Assembly (NCBI GenBank): GCA_013152475.1
Contig: JAADGH010000116.1
Location: 1 to 38,787, forward strand
Origin: Planctomycetota bacterium
GTDB taxonomy: Bacteria > Planctomycetota > Brocadiia > JAADGH01
Length of the DNA: 38,787 nt
Reading direction: 5' to 3'
The first letter of the stretch is position 1, and each line of letters opens with the position of its first letter. Shown one piece after another: positions 8,314 to 18,028 of this stretch. Made by a program: the position numbers and the translations under genes. The notes below the pieces were generated by a model. It had not been told where the DNA came from and searched no databases. It saw nothing but the letters and a program-made list of their open reading frames with translations.

Positions 8314-10728
8314 ATGAAGAGAACGTTCTCGCAAGCCTTGATTGTGACACTCCTGCTGACCCCGGCCGTATTCACTCAAGAGGCCCTCAACCTCGTCCAG
8401 GACGGCCAGCCCCGGGCGGTCATCGTGGTCCCGAAGGAACCCAACCACGGAGAGACAAAGGCGGCGGAGGAACTGCAGACCTACTTCAAAAAGGCATCGG
8501 GGGCGGAACTACCGATCCAGTCGGAGGGCAATGGGGCCAAAGGCGCGAAGATCATCCTTGGCCGCGCCTGCAAGGACCTGAAGAACAAGCCGACGGGCGA
8601 TGGTTTCACCATCGAGACGCACGGCGACGCCATTTGCATCGCCGGGGGCAATGAGCGCGGCACCCTCTACGGCGCGTATGCCTTCCTCGAAGACCAGCTC
8701 GGCATCCGATGGTTCATGCCGGGGGAGATCGGCGAAGTTGTCCCGGAGACAAAGACGATCACCATCCCCACACTGAGCAAACACGAGCAGCCCGATTTCG
8801 AGTATCGCTGGATCGGTCGGGGCAATGACTGGGTCGCTCGGAATCGGAGCAATGTGGGCATACCGCAAATAGGAATCAACATCTTTCGGTCCGCGCACAC
8901 CTTCCGCACGTTCCTCGATCCCCGGAAATATCGCGACGAACATCCCGAATGGTACGCCCTCATTGGTGGCAGGCGATACAAACGCCTGTCCCACAACAAT
9001 CAGATATGCACGAGCAACCCCGACGCGGTCAACGAAGTCATCAAGAACATGCGGGAGTTCCTCGACAAGAACCCGGACGTGAATGTCGTCACCCTCTTCC
9101 CCAACGACGGAAACGGCTTTTGCGAATGCGAAAACTGCAAGGCCCTCGATGAGCCGGAATGGGCCACCGTCGAGGAGATCAACCAGTACGGCCGGGCGAC
9201 GGGGTTCCGCGGCTACGGAACGCTCTCGCGAAGGCTCATGATCTTCAACAACACCGTCGCCGAGGCCCTGCACAAGACGCACCCGAACGTGATGGTCAAG
9301 GTGGGGGCGTATAGCTGCTACACCAGTCCGCCGAAGGACAAATCGCTGAAGTACGCCCCGAACATCATCGTGCAAATCTGCCATAGCTGGTGTCACAACC
9401 ACGCCATCACCGACCCCAACTGCCCGATCAACGCCGACTTCCGGAAAGCCATCGAGGGATGGTCGAAGATCACACCGGGCGGCGTCATGCTCTATGAATA
9501 CTACTACAAGTGCGCCCAGTGCGAGCTGCCCTTCCCCATTATACATGCCATGCGGCGCGACTACCCCTACTTCAAGAAGATCGGCGTAAAGGGCGTGTAT
9601 ACCCAATATTCCACCAACTGGGGCACACTCACGCTGCCGTACTACATCCCGACGAGGCTGCTGTGGAACGCCGACGCGGATGTGGACAAGCTCCTCGATG
9701 ATTTCTACACCAAGTTTTATGGAGCCGCTTCGGCGCCAATGAAAAAATACTACGAACGGCTGGAGAAGGCGGCCATCGACTCGGGCCTGCATTTTTCTCC
9801 CCCCTATTATCGCTTCCCCGAAGTCTTCACCGGCGAGTGTCTGAAAGACTGCCAGCAGTACCTCGACGAAGCCAAACCGCTTGCCGATACCGACAAGATC
9901 CGGCAGCGCATCGCCATCGTGCAGACCTCGCTCGATTACACGAAGCTCGTGATGGATTACGTCAACTCCGTCCGGGCGGTGGATAAAAAGATAGGGAACT
10001 ACCGATGGCGGCTGGACATCAAGCCGGAGTTTTTCGCCGAGGCTCGAGAGAAGGCGAAGGTCATCCGGAAGTTCATGGCCCGCCCCGAGTGCAAGAATGT
10101 AATCAGGCGGAAGGGAAATTATGTGGACCGTCTCCTGAACCCCGAGTTTACATTCCAGGACCGCTGGGACCGAACGGACGCGGAGCAACTGAAGCACCGG
10201 TCAGGCATCGGCCTGACGAAACGCGCCTGGCTCGAGACGGCCCCGAAGCACGAGCTGGCTGAGATTCCAAAGACTTTCAGCCTATGGATTTATGGCAATG
10301 ACTTCGACGCGGACGAAAAGGAATCCGAGCACGAGCTGTTCTTCCTGGGCAAGGGCGGCAAGCGCATTTCCATCGGCCCATTGCCACCAAAGGGACAGGC
10401 CTGCGACCGCAAGACGGCATGTGTCGTCTACGACAATCTGAATTGGCCCGACGACCGGCGCGACGCGCTTCGCTTGGAAATCGTGAACCGGCCCGGGCAC
10501 TGGTCCGGCTCAACATTCCTCGCCGCGTATGTCATGCCGCCCGGTCTGGGTGTATCGCATGAGAAAGCCACCAAGATCATACAGGACCATCCCGACTGGC
10601 CCCGCCGCCGCGCCATCGGCTTCACCGAACTCGGCTTCCGCGGCATGGCGAACCCCGAAGGCGCGCCATTGCACATCGACGTCGAGTTGGTCGGGTCGCC
10701 AAAGGATACGGCGCCCCCACCCGAGTAA
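8314..10728 (+). CDS. Exported DUF4838 protein, glycoside-hydrolase-like
   Basis: 804 residues with a Sec signal peptide (MKRTFSQALIVTLLLTPAVF, cleaved around residue 20-24). Residues about 35-150 match the alpha/beta N-terminal domain shared with alpha-glucuronidases and GH20 enzymes (AAEELQTYFKKASGAELPI, ending GIRWFMPGEIGEVVP). Residues about 170-470 are DUF4838, with the characteristic FCECENCKALDEPE segment. The C-terminal 200 residues are beta-rich and may bind carbohydrate. DUF4838 proteins are large secreted proteins associated with polysaccharide use; their reaction is not established. GGGAGG lies just before the ATG. A sodium:solute symporter follows 200 nt downstream, consistent with release and uptake of a sugar or uronate. 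Confidence 0.8.
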   Translation: MKRTFSQALIVTLLLTPAVFTQEALNLVQDGQPRAVIVVPKEPNHGETKAAEELQTYFKKASGAELPIQSEGNGAKGAKIILGRACKDLKNKPTGDGFTIETHGDAICIAGGNERGTLYGAYAFLEDQLGIRWFMPGEIGEVVPETKTITIPTLSKHEQPDFEYRWIGRGNDWVARNRSNVGIPQIGINIFRSAHTFRTFLDPRKYRDEHPEWYALIGGRRYKRLSHNNQICTSNPDAVNEVIKNMREFLDKNPDVNVVTLFPNDGNGFCECENCKALDEPEWATVEEINQYGRATGFRGYGTLSRRLMIFNNTVAEALHKTHPNVMVKVGAYSCYTSPPKDKSLKYAPNIIVQICHSWCHNHAITDPNCPINADFRKAIEGWSKITPGGVMLYEYYYKCAQCELPFPIIHAMRRDYPYFKKIGVKGVYTQYSTNWGTLTLPYYIPTRLLWNADADVDKLLDDFYTKFYGAASAPMKKYYERLEKAAIDSGLHFSPPYYRFPEVFTGECLKDCQQYLDEAKPLADTDKIRQRIAIVQTSLDYTKLVMDYVNSVRAVDKKIGNYRWRLDIKPEFFAEAREKAKVIRKFMARPECKNVIRRKGNYVDRLLNPEFTFQDRWDRTDAEQLKHRSGIGLTKRAWLETAPKHELAEIPKTFSLWIYGNDFDADEKESEHELFFLGKGGKRISIGPLPPKGQACDRKTACVVYDNLNWPDDRRDALRLEIVNRPGHWSGSTFLAAYVMPPGLGVSHEKATKIIQDHPDWPRRRAIGFTELGFRGMANPEGAPLHIDVELVGSPKDTAPPPE

Positions 10729-10733
10729 CCCCC

Positions 10734-10830
10734 AACGGTGCAATCTCATCAAACAATGTCCCGTTGGTCGACGAGATCGCTTCGCCCCTTTCGCTATCGC
10801 GGAAACGACTCCTCGCGATGACAGCGTTTA
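10734..10830. repeat. REP/MITE-like palindromic stretch
   Basis: CCAACGG (about 10732) and CCGTTGG (about 10771) form an inverted repeat. It is followed by a GAGATCGCTTCG...CTCCTCGCGATGAC arrangement (about 10780-10823), which resembles a widespread short dispersed repeat pattern. The stretch is non-coding and fills most of the gap between the DUF4838 gene and the symporter. Confidence 0.4.
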
Positions 10831-10849
10831 CACTCCCCCGAATATTCCC

Positions 10850-10879
10850 TTGCGTCCTTCGCCGGGCAGATGGTAGAGT
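10850..10879 (+). promoter_or_regulatory. Candidate promoter for the symporter gene
   Basis: TTGCGT (10850-10855), 18-nt spacer, TAGAGT (10874-10879), about 50 nt before the start codon region. Confidence 0.35.
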
Positions 10880-10937
10880 GCTTCGCCTGACACATTGGGC
10901 TGCACCCTGCTGATGAACCGGAGGCATGGATCACACT

Positions 10938-12593
10938 ATGATCGTATGGGGATTGAATATCATCGACCTGATGATCATGGTGCTCTACTTCGTGGGCATC
11001 ATCGCCTTCGGTCTCTGGGTATCTCGGCGTGTAAAGACGGAGGAAGACTACTTCATCGGCGGCCGCAGGTTCGGCAAATCGGTCCTCATCTTCCACTGGC
11101 TCTGCACGGGAACCCACACGGACAATCCCGTCCAGGTCTCCGGCGCATGCTACCGCGTCGGGCTGGGCGGCATCTGGTATCAGTGGATGTGGCTGTTCCT
11201 CACCCCCTTCTACTGGCTCATTGCCCCCATCACTCGACGACTCCGCTACATCACCACGGGCGACTTCTTCCGCGACCGCTACTCCCCCGGCCTCGAACGG
11301 CTCTACGCCGTCATCGGTATCAGCTTCTACATCATGACCATCGCCCTGGTCATGCTCGGCGCAGGCAATGCCATCTCCGGGGCCACCGGCGGCAAGATGT
11401 CGCTCGATCTGGCCATCGCGATTCTCTCGGTCATCTCGGTGATCTACGTCATGACCGGCGGATTGGTGGCCGCCGCATACACGGACATCATCCAGGGCAT
11501 CCTCATCATCGTGCTCTCCATCATGCTCGTGCCCTTCGCCATCCACAAGGCCGGGGGCCTGGCCGCCGTGGGGGTGAAGCTGTCGGAGAAGGCCGACATG
11601 CTCAGCATCGTGGCGCCGGCGGGAGCCAAGGAAGGAACGCTGTTCTTCGTGGCCATGATGTCCCTGGTCTGTCTCGTCGGGATCGTCGTTCAGCCCCATA
11701 CACTGACGGCTACGGGAAGCGGCAAGACGGAGCTGGAGGCGCGGATGGGCATGTGCTACGGCAACTTCATCAAGCGCTTCCTCACCATCGCCTGGGCGCT
11801 GGTGGGCGTGATCGGCTTCGCCCTGTATGCGGGAGAGTTAACGGACAAGACATCGGACCAGGTCTGGGGGCGCTGCATTCGCGATCTCCTTCCCACGGGC
11901 TTCCGCGGCCTGATGCTCGCCGCCATGCTCGCCGGTGTGACGGCATGTGAGACCTACATGGTCGTTGGGTCCGCCATCTTCACACGGAACTTCTACGAGC
12001 ACATCCTCCCCAACCGGAAAGACCGACACTATCTGTGGGTCGGGCGTTTCGCATCCTTCGGCATGCTTCTAACAGGCATCATGGTAGCGCTCGTGGCCGA
12101 CTGGTACTCCGAAGCGGGGCGCTCCGCCCTATCGACCGTCCTGAAGATGTCCATGGAGATCATCGCCTTCATGGGCGCGGCCTTCTGGGTCGGCATTACC
12201 TGGCGTAAGGCAAACTCATGGGGCGTGTGGGCCGGAACACTTGGCGCGCTCGCGGCCTGGGCCATCGCCCTCTTTGGTCTTGGATGGGAGACCCCCGCGC
12301 GTGTGGCGCTGTTCGTCCCCGTCGAGTTCGGCCTGCTCATCCTGGTGAGCCTGCTCACGAAGCGGCCGGATGAAAAGCGCCTCGACAAGTTCTACGCACA
12401 ACTCCACTGCAGCGTGGCCGATGAGAAAGGCGAGGAACTGACCCTCGACCCGGACCGCCCCAAGCTGATCAACCATCCCGACTTCGAGATCCCGAAGCTG
12501 ACGGCCCTCGACCTCATCGGCTTCGCCATCGCCTGGGGCATCGTGGCCGGGCTGATCTTCCTCCTCATGGGCCTGGCGGCGATGATCGGTTGA
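10938..12593 (+). CDS. Sodium:solute symporter family (SSS) transporter
   Basis: 551 residues from the ATG at 10938. An ATG at 10926 is only 1 nt after GGAGG, so the later start (13 nt) is more workable, though neither is ideal. The protein is almost entirely hydrophobic with about 13 transmembrane helices. Typical SSS signals are the first helix followed by SRRVKTEEDYFIGGR, the short GTHTDNPVQVSGACYRVG region of helix 2, YVMTGGLVAAAYTDIIQGI, and LMLAAMLAGVTACETYMV. A cytoplasmic loop (about 480-525) precedes the last helices. SSS proteins use the sodium gradient to import sugars, uronates, amino or organic acids. Its position after a secreted DUF4838 protein suggests a carbohydrate-derived substrate. 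Confidence 0.9.
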   Translation: MIVWGLNIIDLMIMVLYFVGIIAFGLWVSRRVKTEEDYFIGGRRFGKSVLIFHWLCTGTHTDNPVQVSGACYRVGLGGIWYQWMWLFLTPFYWLIAPITRRLRYITTGDFFRDRYSPGLERLYAVIGISFYIMTIALVMLGAGNAISGATGGKMSLDLAIAILSVISVIYVMTGGLVAAAYTDIIQGILIIVLSIMLVPFAIHKAGGLAAVGVKLSEKADMLSIVAPAGAKEGTLFFVAMMSLVCLVGIVVQPHTLTATGSGKTELEARMGMCYGNFIKRFLTIAWALVGVIGFALYAGELTDKTSDQVWGRCIRDLLPTGFRGLMLAAMLAGVTACETYMVVGSAIFTRNFYEHILPNRKDRHYLWVGRFASFGMLLTGIMVALVADWYSEAGRSALSTVLKMSMEIIAFMGAAFWVGITWRKANSWGVWAGTLGALAAWAIALFGLGWETPARVALFVPVEFGLLILVSLLTKRPDEKRLDKFYAQLHCSVADEKGEELTLDPDRPKLINHPDFEIPKLTALDLIGFAIAWGIVAGLIFLLMGLAAMIG

Positions 12594-12667
12594 GCCAAAG
12601 GGCCCGCCATGCGCAGCCGCCAAGACCTCTTTCCTCTGCTCCGCATGTGACCCACTGCCAAACATCC

Positions 12668-12696
12668 TTGACTGCCTTCGTGACTTGCGATACAAT
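12668..12696 (+). promoter_or_regulatory. Strong candidate promoter for larE
   Basis: TTGACT (12668-12673, 5/6), 17-nt spacer, TACAAT (12691-12696, 5/6), 42 nt before the first possible start at 12738. The remaining 12594-12667 holds nothing identifiable. Confidence 0.6.
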
Positions 12697-12737
12697 CAGG
12701 TATTCTATAACTATCAGAGATAAAAGAGACTTACGAC

Positions 12738-13559
12738 ATGCCAGAGGACGAACGCATGCAAAAGCTCAAGGCGATCCTCCGCGATCTCGGCAGCGTCCTG
12801 GTGGCCTTCTCCGGCGGGGTGGACAGCAGCCTGCTGGCGAAGGTGGCCCATGATGTGCTCGGGGACCGGATGTGGGCGGTGACCGCCACGTCGCCGACGT
12901 GCCCGGCTTTCGAGCGGGAGGACGCCGAGGCCTTCTGCCGGAAATACGGCATCCCCCATCGCGTGGTCGAGACGCAGGAGCTCGCGCTCGAAGGCTTCCG
13001 GGCCAATCCCCCCGAGCGATGCTATTACTGCAAGAAGGAACGTTTCAGCCGGCTGGTCGAGATGGCGGAGGGACTGGGGCTCCGACACGTTGTCGATGGG
13101 TCGAATGTGGACGATACGGGGGATTTCCGCCCGGGCATGCGGGCGATCGATGAACTGGGCGTCTACAGCCCCCTGAAGGAGGCAGGCCTGTGGAAGCAGG
13201 ACGTGCGGGATTTATCGAAGGGGCTCGGCCTGCCCACGTGGGATCGGCCGGCCTACGCCTGCCTGGCGACGCGCGTGCCCTACGGAATCCCGCTGACGCC
13301 GGCGGTGCTGAGCATGGTGGAGCGGGCGGAAGAGGCGCTGCGGGTGCATGGCTTCCGGCAGTTTCGCGTGCGGCACCATGAGTCAATCGCGCGCATCGAG
13401 CTGCCGCCCGGGGACTTCGACCGCTTCATGGCCCCGGCTGTTCGGGGGGATGTGGTGGCGCGGCTGAAGGAGATCGGCTATCTGTACGTTACCCTCGACC
13501 TGCAAGGCTACCGCATGGGAAGCATGAACGAACCCCTTACCGAGGACGACAGGACATAG
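12738..13559 (+). CDS. larE: LarE-type ATP-dependent sacrificial sulfur transferase
   Basis: 273 residues. AFSGGVDSSLLAKVA (residues 23-37) is the PP-loop of N-type ATP pyrophosphatases. RCYYCKKERF (94-103) and RPAYACLATRVPYG (170-183) are the LarE signatures. C175 in ACLATR aligns with the sacrificial Cys176 of Lactiplantibacillus LarE, which donates its sulfur to the nickel-pincer nucleotide precursor. The cofactor serves LarA-type lactate racemase and other racemases. ATG 12738 has a weak ribosome site; ATG 12756 (residue 7) has AGAGGA 7 nt upstream and may be the true start. LarB, LarC and LarA are not in the window. Confidence 0.9.
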   Translation: MPEDERMQKLKAILRDLGSVLVAFSGGVDSSLLAKVAHDVLGDRMWAVTATSPTCPAFEREDAEAFCRKYGIPHRVVETQELALEGFRANPPERCYYCKKERFSRLVEMAEGLGLRHVVDGSNVDDTGDFRPGMRAIDELGVYSPLKEAGLWKQDVRDLSKGLGLPTWDRPAYACLATRVPYGIPLTPAVLSMVERAEEALRVHGFRQFRVRHHESIARIELPPGDFDRFMAPAVRGDVVARLKEIGYLYVTLDLQGYRMGSMNEPLTEDDRT

Positions 13560-13586
13560 CTGCCGGCCCTCACGTCGATATGAAGC

Positions 13587-16500
13587 ATGGGTAAGTCGAC
13601 CCCACAACCAGGCAGGGTCCCCCGGCAGCGCTGGCGCCGGCGCCTTGTCGCTGCGGCGCTGCTGCTCCTGTTTCTGTTTGCCTGTCTCCTCTGCCTGCTT
13701 TTCTTCCGGCCGGGATGGGTCTTCTCGGAGGACTGGGTCCGGGAGCGCATTGTCACGACGCTCCGCGAGAAGGCGGATCGCGATGTCGAGATCGGTCACA
13801 TCGAGCTGCCCCGGCTCGGCCGTGTGAAGATGCAGGACGTGGTCCTGAAGAGCCGCGAGGGACGTCTGCCGATGATGCAGGCGAAGAGCTTTACGCTCTA
13901 TGTGAAGATCCTTCCCCTCTTCCGCGGACAGGTGGTCATCAAACGGCTGCGGCTCCGCGACCCGAGCTTCTGTATCAGCACGACCGACCTGGACAATATG
14001 CACGTCGGCGGCCGCTCGCCCCGGCCCGAGGAAATCATGGCCCACCTGGCCGTGGAGGACCTGACGATCCGCAACGCCGATGCCGTGATCCTGGACGACG
14101 ACGGCCGGCCCGCCTTTTCGATATTCAATTTCAACATGACGGCGCGGGGGGCGCAGCGCCAGCCGCTGGACTACACCATGGATTTCCACGTCGAGGCGGA
14201 GGGCATCGCGGGAAAGGTGCACGCCACCGGGCGGCTGACCGCCTTTCGCGAGGCCGGGCATGCGCTGAACATCCGGGAGTTGGTTTTCCAGTCGATCCCG
14301 GTCCGGGCCGTCCTCGCCGGCAAGGTGACCTCGGAAAACCGTCGGATCAACCTTGCGATCGGCATGGATGCCGAGGGCGACCTCGGCGCACTGCGGAGGT
14401 TCCTCGCGGACGTTGCCATCCCGATCCCGAGCGATCTGGAGATCAAAGGCAACTCGAAAATGCGGCTCAATCTCTCCGGCCCGCTCTCCGACCTGACCGT
14501 CGAGGGCGCAATCGATGTGCCGGATGAGGCGGTGACCTACAGGGGAAAGCGCCTCATGCGATGGGAGGGCAAAGACGACCTGACGTACAGCCTGCGCCGC
14601 CACAAAAATGAGGTCGAGTTGAGAAGCGTCAAGATCCGGTCCTCTCTGGGCGAGACAATTGTAACGGGCAATGTGCAAGACCCGGACCACAATCCAACCG
14701 TCGATCTGCGGGTCAACACGACGGCGAATGTCACAGAGATCTCCAAGGCCGTCCCCAAGACATTGGACGTCAGCGCGACGGGGGAATTGTCGTCGCGGCT
14801 GCATATCTCCGGTCCCGCGACGGACCTCAAGATCGCAGGGGAGATGGATCTCGCCGCAGTGGAGCTGAGAACGGGCGGGAATGTCCTAAAAAAGAAGGGC
14901 GAGAAGAGCTCTCTTGCGGTGGACCTGGCCCTGCGCGGCAGCGTCCTGGAGATCGGAGGAAAAACGGAGCTCAAGACGCCGGTGGGGACGCTTCGACCGG
15001 AGGGATCGATCCGGTCGCCCATGGAGACCCCCATCCTCAACCTGAAGGTGTCCAGCGACATGGATGCCGCGGCCCTCTGGGCGAGGGTCCCGAAGGTGCA
15101 CCGCCGGGCGCTGTCGAGGTGGGCCGCCACAGGCGCCGCCACGATGGAGGCCGACATCGAGGGCACGCCGTCGGACCTCAACCTGTCGGGCACATTCGAC
15201 CTGGATAGGGTTGTCGTAAGCCACGATGGCAGCCCCATCCGGCGGCTCGACACCCCCTTGCAGGCATACTTCGACCTCCGGCTCACCGAGGCGGAGGCCA
15301 CCGTGAACAGCATCACGATCTCGACCGATTCGGTGTCGGCGCGCGTGCAGGGCAAGATCAAGAATCTACATACCGAACCGACGGCGGCCCTCGAGTTCGA
15401 CGTCCGGGGCGATCTGGACAAGCTCGTCCCGGCCGCCCGGGCCCACGGTCTGAAGCTGCTGCCGGAGACGGTTTCCCTGAGCGGGCCGATTCGCATCACC
15501 GGCTCCGCGACGGATCAGCCCGACGGCACGTTGCGCGTGCACAGCAGTCTCCATATCGCCGATTCCGAGTGGCGGCATCACGGCATTGTGATCAAGCCCC
15601 GTCGCTACGAACCGGAGGTCCGTCTGGACTGCTCCATCCAACAGGGCCGATTCACCGTCGAGCGTTTCCTGTATCACTCCGATGCGGTCGAGATATCGGG
15701 GTCCGGCGGGTTCCGGGACGGCAGCCGCCTTGCCATGGAGATGAAGTCGACCGCGCACCTGGAGCGACTCCAATCGCTGATCGAGGCGGAGCTCAGCCAT
15801 GCCGTCTCAACAATGGACACGAAGGGCCTGCCGAAGGAGACGGCGGCGCTCGTAAGGAGTCTGCCCGGGGACGTGCGGGTCTCCGGAGAGGTGACCACAA
15901 CGTTCCGTTTTTCCGCCGATCTGGATGACATCGAGGCCGGCGGCGCCGTGGACACGGCCGACGTCCGGATAGACTATCGGCAGGTCCCGGTGAAGAAACG
16001 GGAAAAGCGATCACGCTTGGCCTTCAATGTGCAGGCGGAGTACGGCAACCCCGTGCGCATCGGCCTCCACCTCGAATCGGACGTTGGCAAGACGGACGTG
16101 AACGGAAGGATTGTGGCCGGCGAAACGCCCGAGCTCGACCTGCTTGTCAAGTCGCAGCTCGACCTGGGCCGCTGGCTCGCGTCCCTGCCGATCGAGGAGA
16201 TTCGGTCCGACGCTGCGTTGAGGGGCGTGCTGGACCGGAAAGGCATCGACCTCCAACTCCTCCGGGACAACCTCCGCACCTCCGGGACGGCGAAAGCGGA
16301 GTTCAACGTGACCGGCCCCCCATACAGCCCGCGCGCCGCCGGCGGGATCGATGTGGATGACGTCGCCTTCTCTGTGGTGACCCGCAAGGGCAAGACGCTC
16401 CTCCGCAAGGCCGCCGGCGTACACGCCAAGGCCGGCATGCATATGGGGTTCTGGGGGGACGAGTTCGTGATCCAGTCGGTTCAACTGGAGTACGGCGACG

Positions 16501-17939
16501 ACACCTATGCGGCCGAGGGCGACATCGCCATATCGAAGGGCAAACTCGTCGCCAGGAAACTCCTCCTTCGAGCCAATGACCAGCGGGCCGAGGCGGAGCT
16601 TGACGTGAGGGTCTCGGAATCGGGTATGGACATCCACCGTCTCGCGATCCGGCATGAGAAAGACCTCTGGGACCTTTCAGGCAGAATCGAGTACACGGAG
16701 GATCTCATCGCCGCCGATGGCTTCTGCTTTCGCCTGAATGACAGCAAGGCGTTGGTCGACTTCAAGGTGAAAAACTACGCGGACCCGAATCCTGAGATAA
16801 CGCTGCTTATTCTCTCCCCGCGCTTCGATATGCGCCCCATCATCCCCCACGTCGTTCTGTCTCCCATCAAGCCCCCCGCCCAGGCCGAACGGCCGAACGT
16901 TACGCTGACACTGGTCCCTGAGAAGATGCCCGAGCGGCTGGCAAGCTTCCTGCGGAAGGCAACGATCCGGGGCAAGATTGTGATCGGCGACCTCTTCTTA
17001 GACGTGGACGATCAGCAGGACAGAACCCCCGCCATTCGGCACTACCGCTTGAGGAACGTTGCGTCGCACGCGCGGCTCCGCGGCGGCGTCTTTACGGTGA
17101 CGCTGAAGGGCATCCTCAACGAGGGGATGGTCGATTTCGAGTGGAGCGTGGACCTGAACCCGGACCTGCCGGCAAACACCATAAGCTACTGGGCCGACCG
17201 CATCCAGGCCAACGATAACCTGCGGCCCCTGATGAATTATACGTTCAACAACCTCTACGTCAACGGCGAGCTGGGGTTCGACGGGCGAGCCTCCTGGCAG
17301 GGCCTGAGCAGCCACAACGTGATCCGCAGCATGCAGGGCAAGACCAGGATGTACATCAACGACGGCTTCCTGCTCGGCAAGGCGGCGCCGGAGTATATGA
17401 TGAAGCTCTTCCCCTGGCTCAACCTGCACCAGGCCACGTGGAACTTCAAACGCGGGGAGATCATCTCCGTTACCGAGGGGCACATCTGCATCAACACCAT
17501 GCGCTTCCGCTATCCCGGCTCCACCTACCTGACCGGGCAGACCAACAACATCACCAAGGAGATCCGCTACGTCTTCGGCGTGGACCTGGTGGACAGCTTC
17601 GGGCTGGGCGAGTCCACGGGGGTCATCCCGGACCGTATAGAGAGCAAGTCATCCATCGACATCTGCCGTTACGTGGGCACGCTCGACAAGCAGAACGTCG
17701 AATGGTTCAAGTTGCGCGGAGACGAGATCATGTCGCTCCTCAAAAAACTGCTCCAGGCGAAGTCCTTTGCCACGCTGTTCAGCCCCAAGAAAACACCGCT
17801 GGAGAAGGCCGAGCACATCGAGGGCCGGGCCGTCGGGATCATCACCGCCCCGGCACGGGCGGGGCGATCGCTCATTCAGACGCCCCTGCGCGTGCGCGAG
17901 CGGCGCGAAATCAGGGAAATCGACCACATGAAGGACTGA
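13587..17939 (+). CDS. Giant AsmA-like inner-membrane-anchored protein
   Basis: 1450 residues. A basic N-terminus (RQRWRRRL) precedes a single transmembrane helix (about 21-41). The next part is an AsmA-like region: VEIGHIELPRLGRVKMQDVV, the LPLFRGQVVIKRLRLRDP pattern (paths of beta-strands), and then long beta-strand repeats through the periplasm. The C-terminal 250 residues (VIRSMQGKTRMYINDGFL, YPGSTYLTGQTNNITKEI) match the AsmA_2 C-terminal domain. Large AsmA/YhdP/TamB-class proteins form hydrophobic grooves that bridge the periplasm and help move phospholipids to the outer membrane, so a diderm envelope is implied. It starts 27 nt after larE and is probably read from the same promoter. 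Its length is comparable to YhdP or TamB. The exact subfamily is unassigned. Confidence 0.75.
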   Translation: MGKSTPQPGRVPRQRWRRRLVAAALLLLFLFACLLCLLFFRPGWVFSEDWVRERIVTTLREKADRDVEIGHIELPRLGRVKMQDVVLKSREGRLPMMQAKSFTLYVKILPLFRGQVVIKRLRLRDPSFCISTTDLDNMHVGGRSPRPEEIMAHLAVEDLTIRNADAVILDDDGRPAFSIFNFNMTARGAQRQPLDYTMDFHVEAEGIAGKVHATGRLTAFREAGHALNIRELVFQSIPVRAVLAGKVTSENRRINLAIGMDAEGDLGALRRFLADVAIPIPSDLEIKGNSKMRLNLSGPLSDLTVEGAIDVPDEAVTYRGKRLMRWEGKDDLTYSLRRHKNEVELRSVKIRSSLGETIVTGNVQDPDHNPTVDLRVNTTANVTEISKAVPKTLDVSATGELSSRLHISGPATDLKIAGEMDLAAVELRTGGNVLKKKGEKSSLAVDLALRGSVLEIGGKTELKTPVGTLRPEGSIRSPMETPILNLKVSSDMDAAALWARVPKVHRRALSRWAATGAATMEADIEGTPSDLNLSGTFDLDRVVVSHDGSPIRRLDTPLQAYFDLRLTEAEATVNSITISTDSVSARVQGKIKNLHTEPTAALEFDVRGDLDKLVPAARAHGLKLLPETVSLSGPIRITGSATDQPDGTLRVHSSLHIADSEWRHHGIVIKPRRYEPEVRLDCSIQQGRFTVERFLYHSDAVEISGSGGFRDGSRLAMEMKSTAHLERLQSLIEAELSHAVSTMDTKGLPKETAALVRSLPGDVRVSGEVTTTFRFSADLDDIEAGGAVDTADVRIDYRQVPVKKREKRSRLAFNVQAEYGNPVRIGLHLESDVGKTDVNGRIVAGETPELDLLVKSQLDLGRWLASLPIEEIRSDAALRGVLDRKGIDLQLLRDNLRTSGTAKAEFNVTGPPYSPRAAGGIDVDDVAFSVVTRKGKTLLRKAAGVHAKAGMHMGFWGDEFVIQSVQLEYGDDTYAAEGDIAISKGKLVARKLLLRANDQRAEAELDVRVSESGMDIHRLAIRHEKDLWDLSGRIEYTEDLIAADGFCFRLNDSKALVDFKVKNYADPNPEITLLILSPRFDMRPIIPHVVLSPIKPPAQAERPNVTLTLVPEKMPERLASFLRKATIRGKIVIGDLFLDVDDQQDRTPAIRHYRLRNVASHARLRGGVFTVTLKGILNEGMVDFEWSVDLNPDLPANTISYWADRIQANDNLRPLMNYTFNNLYVNGELGFDGRASWQGLSSHNVIRSMQGKTRMYINDGFLLGKAAPEYMMKLFPWLNLHQATWNFKRGEIISVTEGHICINTMRFRYPGSTYLTGQTNNITKEIRYVFGVDLVDSFGLGESTGVIPDRIESKSSIDICRYVGTLDKQNVEWFKLRGDEIMSLLKKLLQAKSFATLFSPKKTPLEKAEHIEGRAVGIITAPARAGRSLIQTPLRVRERREIREIDHMKD

Positions 17940-17966
17940 AAGGGACGAATTCCGACCCTTTGGCCC

Positions 17967-17995
17967 TTGCCATGCAACGGATCATGAGGGATAAT
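17967..17995 (+). promoter_or_regulatory. Candidate promoter for the 12-CxxC protein gene
   Basis: TTGCCA (17967-17972), 17-nt spacer, GATAAT (17990-17995, 5/6), 33 nt before the ATG at 18029. Confidence 0.5.
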
Positions 17996-18028
17996 AGAGG
18001 ATCCGGGTCCCAAACTCGCGGAGACGCC

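Noticed and set aside
8509..10197. 562-codon minus-strand open frame
   Set aside because: It is antisense to the DUF4838 gene, whose plus-strand motifs and signal peptide are clear.
13383..14804. 473-codon minus-strand open frame
   Set aside because: It spans the larE/AsmA-like junction in antisense and has no domain features.
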